Shown here piece by piece: positions 1 through 9,472 of a stretch of 56,399 bases of DNA (its first letter is position 1; each line of letters starts with the position of its first letter). Below the pieces are notes generated by a model, which did no database searches, had not been told where the DNA came from, and was given only the letters and a program-made list of their open reading frames with translations. The position numbers were made by a program, and so were the translations under genes. Source of the stretch: an uncultured Eggerthellaceae bacterium (GTDB lineage: Bacteria > Actinomycetota > Coriobacteriia > Coriobacteriales > Eggerthellaceae); the NCBI GenBank assembly GCA_910588095.1, contig CAJUQH010000014.1, positions 1 to 56,399 of the forward strand. Reading direction: 5' to 3'.

Positions 1-56
1 CGCTGAGCAAAACGGGAACATACTTTGCTTTCGCATCGGGAAGGAAGCAAGACGAA

Positions 57-3000
57 ATGCGAATCGGTAACGCCTTGCGGCATGCTGCCGCATCATCTTT
101 CGGCATAGCCTTGTCTATCATGTTGGCTTCAAGCCTGCTGCCCGCTGACGCCTTGGCAGAAGGCGTGGGGGGGGTAGCCCTCTAAGCCAAAGCGAACCAG
201 ATCCTGGTTCGGAGGTCCCTTCAGCCTCTGAAGAAGCTGCGGAAGGCGCCGCCGCGGATAGCGGTGCAGGTGCGGATGCGGAAGGCGAGCCTTCCGTTAC
301 CCTGAGCGAAGGGGCCGCAGGTCCCGCAGCCAAAGAATCCAATGAAAGACCACTGACCCTCGCCTCTGCCCTTGCTGGCAAGCCTGCGGCATTCGTCAAT
401 GCTGACGTGATGCTCGACAGCGGGCCTATCGTAGGCTCCTTCACCGTCGATGGCCTGACCTTTGCGGTCACAAGTGAATCTGCCGTCGAGCTCGTCGGCG
501 TTGCTCCTTCCGTCATTCTGAGCGAAGGCAGCGAAGCTGCCGCCCCCTCCGCCACCCTGAGCGAAGCCGCCGAAGGCGGCGTAGTCGAAGGGTCCGATGA
601 AGGCCATGCCAGCGAAGCTGGCGTCGCCAACCTCATTCTCCCCGGATTCGTCACCTACGAGGGCGCCGACTACGCCCTCACCTCCATAGCCCCTTACGCG
701 TTCTACCTCTCGGGCGTGACCGATGTCGCATTGCCCGCATCCGTCTCGGATGTCGACGACCGCGCGTTCCGCTCGAGCGATGTTGCCAACGTCGCCGTCG
801 CTGACGACAACCCCGCCTATTCCTCTTACGACGGCGTCCTCTACGACGCCACCCGATCAAGCCTCCTGCTCATTCCCGGGGGCAGGCAGGGCGCTGTCCG
901 CATCTCCGACAAGGCCGAGGAGGTGGACGCGTCAGCCTTCTCGCATTGTGCTGGCGTGGATGCGATCTCGGTCGATGCGGACAGCGCGTACCTCTCCTCC
1001 TGGGAAGGACTCCTCTACGATGCCGACGGCACGACTCTCCTTCGTGTGCCAGCAGGCGCCACTGAGATAACCATCCGCGAAGGTTGCACGACCATAGCTG
1101 CTGGCGCCCTCGAAGCCTGCGCGAACCTCGCAGCCATCAACGCACCGTCAAGCGTGACCTCTATCAGCCCTGATGTGTTCACCGCAATACCTACGGTGTC
1201 TCTTCCTGCATCATCCATCTTGGCTGATCGGGCTGCTAGCCCTAATAATTCCCCAGAGCTTGAAGAGGCATCCAGTTCAGCCAACGCACAGATCACTGCC
1301 ATAGTTGCCTTGTCTTCGATAGAGGGCGATTTGCCGGAGGTCAACCCAGCCCTTGTGACAGCATACGTTCCTACTGATGCAGATGCCGATGTTTGGAAGC
1401 AGTCCGGCTTCGAGGTTATGTATGCCGCGCCTTTAGGTTCCGGCGAAGTTGAGACTGGGGAACTGACTGCCAATGAATCAGAGCTGGCAACGTTAAGCGA
1501 GTCAGCGTTGCAGTCGGCAGAAGCCATGAAAACCGTTAACAATGCCACTGGAGTGCTCAAGGTGGCTGGACGCAATGCGGCAGGCGGCATTGAAAACTGG
1601 GTGCTAGATGGGACGTTTGACGGCATTGTTTCGTGGCCGGCTTCAGCGGGTGCTAGCCTGCCGCGTGTTGGCGCGTACGGTAGCGGTTCGGCCACTACTC
1701 CAGTGACCATCACAGTTCTTGAATTAAGGGATTCGGTTCATTATTGGGAAAACGAAGTATTCGACAATGCGAACCATAAGCTGGTAGGCTTCAAAGTGCG
1801 TCCCGAAGGAGGTTCTGGCTCCTTTACTATCAAAAACCTTGAAGCCGGCAGCAAGTTCAGCTTTACGTTGTTTGCCAACCATATCCACGGCTCGTCTTAT
1901 GCCAATGATAATGGGGCCGTAAAAATCGAAAGCACAAACAATCCGTTGCTGCCGGTCTATGCGAATGCGGTAGAGGTGACCTCTGATACAGGAACGCGCA
2001 CTATTCAGGTATGGTCGCGTGACACCAATGGCGTAACAACGCCACAATCACCACTGTACGGCACATTTACAGGGCATCTCTCATGGCCAGCGGATGCAGG
2101 AAGCGATGTGCCTACCCTCTCTCGCTATGGGACCGCTGGCAACAAAGCCGAAGTTAACATCGAGATATATACGCTTCAACCATTTGTCGAGCGCTACTGG
2201 GAGGATCCTGTTTATCACAAAGAAGGATACGAGCTTACTGGATTCAGGGTGCGCGAGGGCTGTGGCGAGGGCTTTATCAGCGTCGAGGACCTAGAGAGAG
2301 GCACAGGGTTCTCTTTCATGTTATATGCGCTTAGCTTAGGGCCAAACAGCACGGCCAGCGCAAGCAATACCATAATAGCTTCGAGTAACTGGCCGCTAGA
2401 GCCGGTTCATGCTCGCAAGACAGCTTCGGGCGCTATCGCAGCTTGGGGGTACAACGCGGCGGGTGTGCCCGAAGGAGGAAACTCCGTCTTGGATGGGTCT
2501 TTTTCGGGGACGGTATCATGGCCGGCGTCTTACGGCGATGTGTTGCCGGCGGGAACGGCTGCTGATAAAGCTCAGGCGCCTATCACTATCAAGGTAGATA
2601 GCTATACTTCTGCGCATACAAAATGGAATAGCACCGTGTTTCGAAAAAGCGGCTATGAGCTTACCGGGTTCAGAGTGCGTGGGGGCTGTGGAGAAGGGTT
2701 TATCTCGGTTAATACGTTAAGGTCAGGAGGCTCTTTCACAGTCACTTTCCGTGCAAGCTCCTTACAGTCATCCTCCTTCTATGATGCGCAAAAGGGAAGT
2801 GCGGGCATCTACACGTCGAACTATCCTTTTGAGCCAGTTCATGAAAAGCAATCTCCCGTTTACTTCGGGCAACTATCCGTGTTTTCTAAAACGGCTGAAT
2901 ATACCGATGGCGGTGCGGTTCTCGATGGCAGTTTCTTTGGCTCGGTGTCTTGGCCAAATGGTGTTGCGGGAGACGAGCTCCCTCTTAAGGGCGATACGCC

Positions 3001-4816
3001 AATTACGGTGAACGTGACAAGCTATACGTCAAGCAGCGAGCCATGGAAGGAAGAAAGGTATCAAAAGAAGGGCTATGCGCTTACAGGGTTTCAAGTGCGC
3101 GAGGGGTGCGGCGAAGGCTTTATTAGCGTAGGCTCATTGCAGCAAGGTGGCCCATTTAGCTTTACGTTGCTTGGCTTGAGCATGAACACGGTGTCGTATT
3201 TGACGCCAGATGGTGTTGCTCGCATCCAGTCCGGGAATTGGCCTTTGGAGCCCGTTTTCGAATATGGTGCCAATGATGTTTCAGGCAAGCTCACTGTTTG
3301 GTCGAGGTCGTTCGACAATAAGAATAATACGAATGATGCCCCTATCATTGATGGCGCTTTTGCAGGAAGCGTTTCATGGCCGCGTTCAGCGGGGGCGGAT
3401 CTTCCTCGCATTGGAAACTACGGTAATGGGTCGGCAGACACTCCGGTGACCATCAGCATAACTTCTTTTACGACTTCGATTCGTGGTTGGCAGAATGATA
3501 CGTACTTCAAGAAAGACAATACGAGCGTGCTGGAAGGGTTTCGCGTACGCGAAGGTTGCGGTAGTGGCTTCATCACGGTAGAGATGCTTGAAAAAGGATT
3601 GCCGTTCTCGGTCATCCTCAATGCTCGTTACTTGCAAGCATCATGCTATGTAAAACCGAGCGGGGAAGCCTTTATTCTGTCATCCGGTTTCCCGCTTGAG
3701 CCTGTATATAGTTACGGTGCTTATCGTTCGGCCGGAACGATAAAGGTATGGTCATATACCGCTGAAGGAAAGCCGGGTGGCAACGAGGTGATTAAGGGCT
3801 CGTTCAGCGGAGGCATTGCATGGCCTTCTTCGGCAGGTCCCTCATTGCCACGAGCCGGCAACTACGGTTCTGGCACAAAAGATACAGCGGTGACATTGAT
3901 GGTCGAATCTTTCGAGTATGCATCTAGAGGGTGGGAGCAGGCGGTGTTCCAGCGAACGGGTTATGCCCTTATAGGCTTTCAGGTGCGTACAGGATGCGGA
4001 GGGGGTTACGTGAGCGTTGCCGACTTGCAAAGCGGCAAGCCATTCCGGCTTACGATTAATGCGGAGTACATCAATAGCATTTCGAACACCTTAGCAACGG
4101 GCGCAACATTTGAAACACGTGCGAATCCGCTAGAGCCTGTCTATACAGCAACATCGATAAAGTGCACCTTCGCAGCAAACAACGGTACGGATGAATCGTA
4201 TGAAACGTATTCTCCTTGGGGAGGCTATGTGGCGCAGCCGCCAGACATTCCACAGAAGATAGGATATGTTTTTGGGGGTTGGTATGATGCGGCTACTGAA
4301 GGCAATAAAGTTACATCGACGACGCTTACGCCGACAGTACCCACAACATATTATGCTCATTGGGTACCGGTGCTGTCCGCCGATGTGCCCCTTGAGGTGA
4401 CCGCGCGGGTGGATGTGCTCGGCATCGAGGACCAGACGACAGCAACGGGCTACATCGAGTCGCGCTGCGGCGAGCCGCTGAAGGTGGCCTCTGTTGAGTT
4501 CGCGTCGCTGCCTGGCGCGACCGAGCTGTTCGGCGCTGGCAACGAATCCCAGGTGCGACTGCAGGTGCTCGCAGGGGAAGGCGCCGCATGGCAACCTGAC
4601 GGTGCCAATGTCGCCTTCTCATTCCCATTGGGGGCTTCCGCGACCGAGTCTGACGCAGGCAAGCTGGCTGCCCTCACCATGCAAGCCTACGAGGACCGCG
4701 TCCCGATAAGCTACCGCTTCGCGATACCTGAGGCGCTGCTGTCCAGCCTAGCCGAAACCACGAAGCCCGTCTGCTCGGTGGCCTACACGGTGGCGCTAGT
4801 GAACACGGCCTCCTGA
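57..4816 (+). CDS. Large secreted BspA-like/repeat surface protein, frame interrupted at a poly-G tract (phase-variable candidate)
   Basis: Seen: an ATG at 57, preceded by AAGGAAG, opens a signal peptide (MRIGNALR, a hydrophobic stretch, then ADALA before EG as an AxA cleavage site). This frame stops at 183-185, just after eight G at 167-174. The +2 frame is open from the tract to the stop at 4814-4816. One extra G (or two fewer) would join both into about 1586 residues. In the restored protein an acidic low-complexity region is followed by BspA-type leucine-rich (LRR_5-like) repeats at about residues 190-380, six repeats of about 144 residues (about 499-1362), an InlB B-repeat/Flg_new-like domain (about 1365-1438, with FGGWYDA) and a C-terminal domain. 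I see no LPxTG sorting signal. Without the shift, an internal start such as GTG 407 or ATG 410 would give a protein lacking the export signal. Family knowledge suggests adhesion or host/microbe binding; the ligand is unknown. Confidence 0.82.
167..174 (+). repeat. 8-G homopolymer tract at the signal peptide/mature protein junction
   Basis: Eight consecutive G (167-174) lie a few codons after the predicted signal-peptidase site. The upstream frame reads V-G-G-V-A-L-stop through the tract, and the downstream frame reads G-S-P-L-S-Q onward without a stop to 4816. A tract of nine G, or of six, restores a secreted product. Slipped-strand mispairing is the natural mechanism; a homopolymer base-calling error is the alternative. 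Confidence 0.85.
290..567 (+). repeat. Three in-frame copies of a 23-bp palindromic (REP-like) repeat
   Basis: Copies lie at 290-312, 506-528 and 545-567. The first two have the form CCTTC-N13-GAAGG and share the core CTGAGCGAAG; the third keeps the core with decayed ends. All three are read in the same frame as PSVTLSEG, PSVILSEG and PSATLSEA. The core resembles widely dispersed intergenic repeats containing TTCTGAGCGAAG. The copies are 216 and 39 nt apart, both multiples of three, so they have been kept or duplicated as coding sequence. Confidence 0.6.
1550..4140 (+). repeat. Six tandem ~432-bp repeats encoding ~144-residue units
   Basis: Units begin near 1550, 1994, 2428, 2863, 3282 and 3732. 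Each carries a VWS-like opening strand, a G-S-F-x-G-x-V-S-W-P motif, a G-Y-x-L-x-G-F-x-V-R-E-G-C-G-x-G-F-I-S-V block and an ending like N-x-P-L-E-P-V. The DNA copies are diverged, so this is an old protein-domain array rather than a recent duplication. The repeat DNA is visibly poorer in GC (one sampled line is about 53%) than the flanking LRR and C-terminal parts. I do not recognise the domain. Confidence 0.8.
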
Positions 4817-4855
4817 CATCGCGCGGGGCCTTCCGCGCCTTTCGCCGCAAGGCGC

Positions 4856-4861
4856 TATACT
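4856..4861 (+). promoter_or_regulatory. -10-like element upstream of the MerR gene
   Basis: TATACT sits 38 bp before the MerR start codon, in the short gap after the surface-protein gene. No convincing -35 is visible at 16-18 bp, so the promoter assignment is tentative. Confidence 0.35.
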
Positions 4862-4899
4862 TTGACGAAAGCCCTGGCACCGAAGCGGAAGGAAGGCTC

Positions 4900-5739
4900 A
4901 TGCGAAGCAGCGAGGTGGCGCGAATCGCCGATGTGAGCGTTCGCACGTTGCGCCACTACCATGCCATGGGGCTGCTGGCCGAGCCGCCGCGTCACGCTAA
5001 CGGCTATCGCGATTATGGTGCTGCCGACCTGGCGCGAGTGCTGCACATCAAGCGCCTGGCCGCGCTGGGATTCCCGCTGTCGTACATCAGGGAAATGCTC
5101 GCCGCCGACGCTGCTGAGGGTGCGGAAGGTGCCGCGGGTCCGGGCGCCTCAAGGGCTGCGCTCGAAGCCGCGGCGCTCGACGAGCTCGACCACGAGTTGG
5201 AGTTGCAAATAGAGCGCCTGCAAGAGCAGCGGCGCACGGTGGAGCTGCTGCGCCGCGAGCAGCTGGACCCGGCCTTGCCCGTCGATTTTGCGCGAACGGT
5301 GAAGCGCCTGTTCGGCGATGAGCGCATGCGCACGACAGAGCCAGCGGCTGAGGCTGACCGCGCAGCGCTGATGATCGCTGGCCAGTTCTATGACGATCAG
5401 GACATCGCCGAGCTTGAGCGCGTTGCCGCGCGGCTGGAAGAGCTGGGCCTCTTGGAGAAGCTCTACGATGTGCAGCGTCGCAACGATGCCTTGGGGCCTG
5501 ATGCGAGCAAAGCCGAGCGGGATGCGCTCGTGGCAGACAGCAAAGAGCTCATCGGGGCGGTGATCGATTGCCTTGACCCGGCGAATTGGGAAGACGATGC
5601 CGACAACAACATGTTGGGGGCGCTGACCGATTCCTTGCTGCAAGGCACGCTCAATCCGGCTCAACGCGATGTGGCGGAACAGGTCGACAGGGCCATCGTC
5701 GACTATGTGGCTAAGAAGCGCGCTAGCGCCAGGTCCTAG
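4900..5739 (+). CDS. MerR family transcriptional regulator
   Basis: 279 residues. Residues 1-70 form a clear MerR winged helix (SSEVARIADVSVRTLRHYH, then GYRDY and the LGFPLSYIREML segment). A coiled coil follows at about 85-120 (ELDHELELQIERLQEQ), typical of the MerR dimerisation helix. The C-terminal about 150 residues are helical and presumably bind the inducer; I cannot assign them to a ligand family with confidence. GGAAGGAAGG at 4886-4895 supports the ATG at 4900. The gene is followed by an MFS exporter whose upstream region holds a perfect inverted repeat inside a 19-bp promoter spacer, the classic architecture for activation by a MerR protein. The likely role is inducible control of that exporter. 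Confidence 0.9.
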   Translation: MRSSEVARIADVSVRTLRHYHAMGLLAEPPRHANGYRDYGAADLARVLHIKRLAALGFPLSYIREMLAADAAEGAEGAAGPGASRAALEAAALDELDHELELQIERLQEQRRTVELLRREQLDPALPVDFARTVKRLFGDERMRTTEPAAEADRAALMIAGQFYDDQDIAELERVAARLEELGLLEKLYDVQRRNDALGPDASKAERDALVADSKELIGAVIDCLDPANWEDDADNNMLGALTDSLLQGTLNPAQRDVAEQVDRAIVDYVAKKRASARS

Positions 5740-5825
5740 AAGGGGCTCCGCAGCGTGCCGACCGTTGCGCGTGGCGCTTCCAGTGGCGCGTACGCTGCCC
5801 TCTTCACATTTCGCACATCTGTCGC

Positions 5826-5856
5826 TTGACCCTGACGCAACGTCATAGTTTTGAAT
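5826..5856 (+). promoter_or_regulatory. MerR-type promoter/operator of the MFS gene
   Basis: TTGACC (5826-5831) and TTGAAT (5851-5856) are separated by 19 bp. Within the spacer lies the perfect inverted repeat TGACG-CAA-CGTCA (5833-5845). Overlong 19-bp spacers with a central dyad are the hallmark of promoters that MerR proteins activate by untwisting DNA. The adjacent upstream gene encodes a MerR protein. The -10 hexamer is a poor match, as expected for an activator-dependent promoter. Confidence 0.6.
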
Positions 5857-5898
5857 GCAGCTGGAAGCAACCCTGAGCGACCAGCAAAGGAGGCCATC

Positions 5899-7182
5899 AT
5901 GGCCTTGGCTCAAAGGAAAGCCCCGACCACCACCTTGCGCTTCGTGCTGTCCAGCGCGCTTTCGCTGTTGGGCAACTCGGTGGCGGCGGTGGTGCTGCCG
6001 CTCATACTGCTAGCCCGCACGGGCGACGCGCTGGCCGCTGGCACGCTCGCGCTCGTGTGCGCCGTGCCGCAGATGCTCGTAGGGCTGCTGGGCGGCGCGT
6101 TGCTCGACCGGGTGAACCGGCGCAACGTATCCGTCGTGTCCGACCTGGTTTCGGCTGCCAGCGTCGCGCTTCTGCCCATCGTTGACATGGTGTGGGGGTT
6201 GAGCTTCGGGTGGTTCGTGGTGCTGGGGCTGTTGGGCGCCATCGGCGACATTCCCGGCATGACCGCGCGCGACACGCTGTTGCCTGCGGTGGTGCGACGC
6301 GACGGCATCGACCTGCAACGGTTCTTGGGCGTCAGCCAATCCCTTGAATCGCTGGTCACCATCGTGGGGCCGGCGCTGGCTGCTGTTCTCATCGGCTTTG
6401 CGGGCGATGCCTCGGCGCTGTGGGTGACGGCGGCGCTCTCGTGCGCGGCGGCCCTGGTCACGCTTACGCTGCCGCGCTCGGTGGGGCGCACGGGCAATGA
6501 GGAGAAGACGTCCGGACGCACCGCCGATAGCCGGTCGCAAGGCATTGTCGCGGCAGCCCGCGCATCTCTGCGCGATGGCGTGCGCGTTTTGTTCAAGAGC
6601 GACAAGCTTCTGCGGGCCTCGATGCTGCTCTCCTTCGGCATCATCATGGTCATGGGCAGCTTCCAGGGCCTCGTGCTGCCAGTCTACTTCACCGAGATAG
6701 GACGCCCCGAGCTGTTGGGGTACGTGCTCTCGGCCATGTCGGCCGGCTTGCTGATGGGCTCGCTCGGCTACACTGCCCTGGCCCTGCGGCTGCGCAGGCG
6801 CACGTGGTTCACGCTCTCGCTGCTGGGCATGGCGGCTGGCGTGGCGGTCATGGGCTTGCTGCCCGGCTATCCGGTGCTCTTGGCTGGTGCGGTGGTGCTA
6901 GGCATCAGCGCCGGCCCGGCTTCGGCGCTGCTGGGCTTCTTCGCCTTCGACCGCATACCCGAGGCCAACCGCGGGAGCGCACTTGGCACGCAGAACGCGT
7001 TGGTGCTGGTGGTGGCGCCGGTGGCGGTGTTCCTTACTTCGACGGTGGTCGAGGCCGCAGGCGCAGCGGTGGGGGCGTTGGTGCTGGTGGGCTGCTGGCT
7101 GGCGGTCACCGTGTGGGCGCTTGGCGCCCGCAGCTTGCGGAGGATGGACGAGAAGACCCCTTCCGCAACGGAAGGGGTCTAA
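5899..7182 (+). CDS. MFS transporter, drug-efflux type
   Basis: 427 residues with about 12 hydrophobic segments. The N-terminal half has the MFS layout LLGGALLDRVNRRNV between TM2 and TM3 (motif A-like), and the centre has a charged loop at about 205-235. The start at 5899 is set by AAAGGAGG at 5886-5893; the frame is open further upstream, but that part overlaps the promoter. The pairing with a MerR regulator suggests inducible export of a toxic small molecule. The substrate cannot be inferred. The last codons form a perfect hairpin that doubles as transcription stop. Confidence 0.88.
   Translation: MALAQRKAPTTTLRFVLSSALSLLGNSVAAVVLPLILLARTGDALAAGTLALVCAVPQMLVGLLGGALLDRVNRRNVSVVSDLVSAASVALLPIVDMVWGLSFGWFVVLGLLGAIGDIPGMTARDTLLPAVVRRDGIDLQRFLGVSQSLESLVTIVGPALAAVLIGFAGDASALWVTAALSCAAALVTLTLPRSVGRTGNEEKTSGRTADSRSQGIVAAARASLRDGVRVLFKSDKLLRASMLLSFGIIMVMGSFQGLVLPVYFTEIGRPELLGYVLSAMSAGLLMGSLGYTALALRLRRRTWFTLSLLGMAAGVAVMGLLPGYPVLLAGAVVLGISAGPASALLGFFAFDRIPEANRGSALGTQNALVLVVAPVAVFLTSTVVEAAGAAVGALVLVGCWLAVTVWALGARSLRRMDEKTPSATEGV
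7154..7180 (+). terminator. Terminator hairpin embedded in the 3' end of the MFS gene
   Basis: AGACCCCTTCCG (7154-7165) and CGGAAGGGGTCT (7169-7180) form a perfect 12-bp stem with a 3-nt loop. The stem contains the last codons and the first base of the stop codon. There is no long T run on either side, so termination strength is uncertain. It lies between convergent genes. Confidence 0.6.
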
Positions 7183-7231
7183 GCCATGCCGGTATATGCA
7201 GGATTAGCGTGCGGGGCGCTTGCGCGCTGGC

Positions 7232-8170
7232 TTACAGCGAGAAGTCCTGCTCGCCGTTGAACACCTTCAGCGCGTCGGCAACGGAGTAGTCGGCCAGGGT
7301 GATGGCGCTGATGGCCTTGGTCAGGCGCACGGCCTCGTCCAGCGAGCGCTGGTGGATGTTGCGGCCAGTGGCGTTGCCCACGGCGCCGCCCACATGGATC
7401 TGGTCGTAGAGCTGGGTCAGGAACGTCTCGGCGTCCACGGTGGAGCCGCCAGCGCACACCAGGCCGCAGCGGCCCGCAGCGGTCGACGCGATGTTCAGCG
7501 CCTCGGCCGGGGTCGTGCCGTCCTCGGGCTTGGGCGGGTTCACCTTCACGAAGTCGGCGCCCAGGCACAGCGCCACGCCCGCGGCGCCTGCGATGAGGTC
7601 GGGGTCCTTCTCGGCGGTGACGGCCTTGCCGCGCGGGTACATCCACAGCACCACCAGCAGGCCGTGGTTGTGGGCGCGCGCGATGAGCTCGCCGGCCTCG
7701 GCCATCATGGTGGACTCGTATTCGCTGCCCAGGTAGATGGTGTAGCCCAGGCCCACGATGTTCACGCCTGCGTCGCGCATGGCCAGCACGGCGTCAAGGT
7801 CGTAGAGCTGCGGGGAATAGGGGTCGTCCTGCTTGACGCCCACCAGGTTGGTCTTGGAGTTCATCTTGACCAGGTAGTTGATGTCGGGATAGTCGGCCGC
7901 GTACTGCGCGATGAGCCCGCGCTGGCCGGCCAGGACGCCGCAGACGCCCTCTTTGCCGATCTTGAACAGATGCTCGGGGTCCAAATCGGCGATGTCGATG
8001 CCTTCGCCGTAGAAGTCCTTGTTGAGGTGCTCGACCTTCTGGTCGCAAGCGAACAGCATGAGGCGCCCGGTGCCCTGGGTGGCCTTCATGTAGTTGTTGA
8101 TGTACTCGTCGCGCATCTCGGGCGCGACATCGACGGGGACCTTTACCTGATCACGGGTGATCTGCGGCAT
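7232..8170 (-). CDS. Class I (DhnA-type/archaeal-type) fructose-bisphosphate aldolase family protein
   Basis: 312 residues on the minus strand. The start at 8170 (MPQITRDQVK) follows AAGGAGGATTACC; the frame runs further upstream without another good ribosome site. The (beta/alpha)8 aldolase signatures are visible: FACDQKVEHLN near the N-terminus, YLVKMNSKTNL, LWMYPRG, and FVKVNPPKP holding the lysine expected to form the Schiff base. A GGSTVDAETFL phosphate-binding-type loop follows. The family includes fructose-1,6-bisphosphate aldolase (glycolysis/gluconeogenesis), LsrF and ADH-synthase-like enzymes. The length and VKVNPP motif fit aldolase best, but the exact substrate is inferred. It acts in the cytosol. 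Confidence 0.85.
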   Translation of the reverse strand: MPQITRDQVKVPVDVAPEMRDEYINNYMKATQGTGRLMLFACDQKVEHLNKDFYGEGIDIADLDPEHLFKIGKEGVCGVLAGQRGLIAQYAADYPDINYLVKMNSKTNLVGVKQDDPYSPQLYDLDAVLAMRDAGVNIVGLGYTIYLGSEYESTMMAEAGELIARAHNHGLLVVLWMYPRGKAVTAEKDPDLIAGAAGVALCLGADFVKVNPPKPEDGTTPAEALNIASTAAGRCGLVCAGGSTVDAETFLTQLYDQIHVGGAVGNATGRNIHQRSLDEAVRLTKAISAITLADYSVADALKVFNGEQDFSL

Positions 8171-8301
8171 GGTAATCCTCCTTATAGCAGGTGGTTCTCG
8201 GGCCGCGCGCAGGCGCCGCCCAGGTGGGTTACGGTGCCTACCATTGTACAGAAAGACGACGCGGCGCATCCGAGGCTCCGGTGAAAACTTTCGAAAATTC
8301 T

Positions 8302-8315
8302 CAAACAAATGTTCG
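8302..8315. promoter_or_regulatory. Possible LexA (SOS) box
   Basis: CAAACAAATGTTCG matches the Gram-positive LexA consensus CGAAC-N4-GTTCG at all but one position. It lies in the divergent gap between the aldolase gene and the unknown gene at 8475. A single site with a mismatch could be chance. Confidence 0.25.
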
Positions 8316-8474
8316 TGTGTTGTGATACCATACGATGCAACGAAGAGCCAGTGCAGGCGCCACCCTCTGGCCAGGGGCGCGTCCCGCGGGGCAATCGAAG
8401 CCCCCTATCTTTCCTTACGCCTGCAAGATCCTCTTTCCCATCGAAGGCACGACTATGCGGAAAGGGTGATTGCC

Positions 8475-9380
8475 ATGAACGCCACCAACGGCAGCAAGAT
8501 CCAAGCCCAACCTAAGGACATAACCACCATCGGCCAAGCCCTTGCTGGCTGCGACCCGAGCCTGCTCATGGAATGCATGCTGGAACTGGAGGCCGGCCCG
8601 CGGTATTCGACCCAGGCCATCACCGAGGTGATGCGCTATGCGTTCACCCGGCGGGTAGCTGACGATCTGGATGAAGTCGGGCGCTGCGCGACGGCATGCG
8701 CGCAAGGTGACGGGGAAGCCCCTGATGGTTGCGCCGAGGAGCCTTTGCCGGGCATCATCATCCCCATCGAATGGTACGAGGTGGAAGACGCTTGCGGCAT
8801 GATACGCCATCGGTTGGGAGCGGCGCTGCTCGGTGCCGAAGCAGCCGAGAGGGCCGATGAGGTGCTGGAGCGCAGCGGCGGCTACGCTTACGAGCTTGCC
8901 GAGGTCTATGCGGCTGAGCGGCTGGTGCCCGACATCGGTTCGATGCAGCCGTGGACATGGGATGGCTTGCGGGCGAGCTCTTGCTGGTTCGCAACGGAGC
9001 CTTGGGAGAGCATCGTGCAGACGCGGGTCTGGCTGCCCGAGGCGCTGCAGCCCAAGGAGCGCTACTTCGTGCTGGCCCATGTGCTCTGGATGATGACCCA
9101 GCGCGGGCTCGATGCCTCGGTGGCGGTGGAAGGGCTGCGGGAGGCGAACCGCGAAGCGCAGCTCAACCGCTGCACGCCAGCGCCGCGTCGCATGCTCGAG
9201 CAAGTGTGGTGCGGGGCAGGGGCCGATCGTCTTTTCGGGGGTGAGATGCCGGAGTTCGGCTTGTACGGGCTGAGCCCGTTCGAGGAATCCTATGTGCAGC
9301 GGCTGTCCAACATCGTGAAGCTTCTCAACTACAACTGCTGGGTGGACGCGTTGGAGGCCTGCGCTGCTTTGCGCGAGTGA
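8475..9380 (+). CDS. Conserved-looking protein of unknown function
   Basis: 301 residues, acidic, no signal peptide or membrane segment. The ATG at 8475 is preceded by GGAAAGGG; the frame is open further upstream but crosses the divergent promoter region. Notable stretches are SLLMECMLELEAGPRYST near the start, a tryptophan-rich centre (MQPWTWDGLRASSCWFATEPW) and a C-terminus rich in Trp, Tyr and Asn. The only clues are codon usage like the neighbours and the downstream hairpin at 9409. I do not recognise the family and suggest no function. Confidence 0.75.
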   Translation: MNATNGSKIQAQPKDITTIGQALAGCDPSLLMECMLELEAGPRYSTQAITEVMRYAFTRRVADDLDEVGRCATACAQGDGEAPDGCAEEPLPGIIIPIEWYEVEDACGMIRHRLGAALLGAEAAERADEVLERSGGYAYELAEVYAAERLVPDIGSMQPWTWDGLRASSCWFATEPWESIVQTRVWLPEALQPKERYFVLAHVLWMMTQRGLDASVAVEGLREANREAQLNRCTPAPRRMLEQVWCGAGADRLFGGEMPEFGLYGLSPFEESYVQRLSNIVKLLNYNCWVDALEACAALRE

Positions 9381-9408
9381 GAGCCGCTGGCGGGCGCGTG
9401 CAGAAGAA

Positions 9409-9436
9409 GGGGCGCCTTCCATGCGGAAGACGCCCC
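9409..9436. terminator. Hairpin terminator between convergent genes
   Basis: GGGGCG and CTTCC (9409-9420) pair with GGAAG and CGCCCC (9425-9436), with one internal mismatch and a 4-nt loop. It lies between the unknown gene (plus strand) and the FKBP gene (minus strand), so it may serve both. Confidence 0.6.
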
Positions 9437-9472
9437 CTTTCGGCCTTGCGGCTTCGGTGCAGGTTGTCGAGG

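Noticed and set aside
118..654. A minus-strand frame over the start of the surface protein encoding repeated SLRVTEG-like peptides
   Set aside because: The peptides arise because the 23-bp repeats are palindromic; no start signal and no product type.
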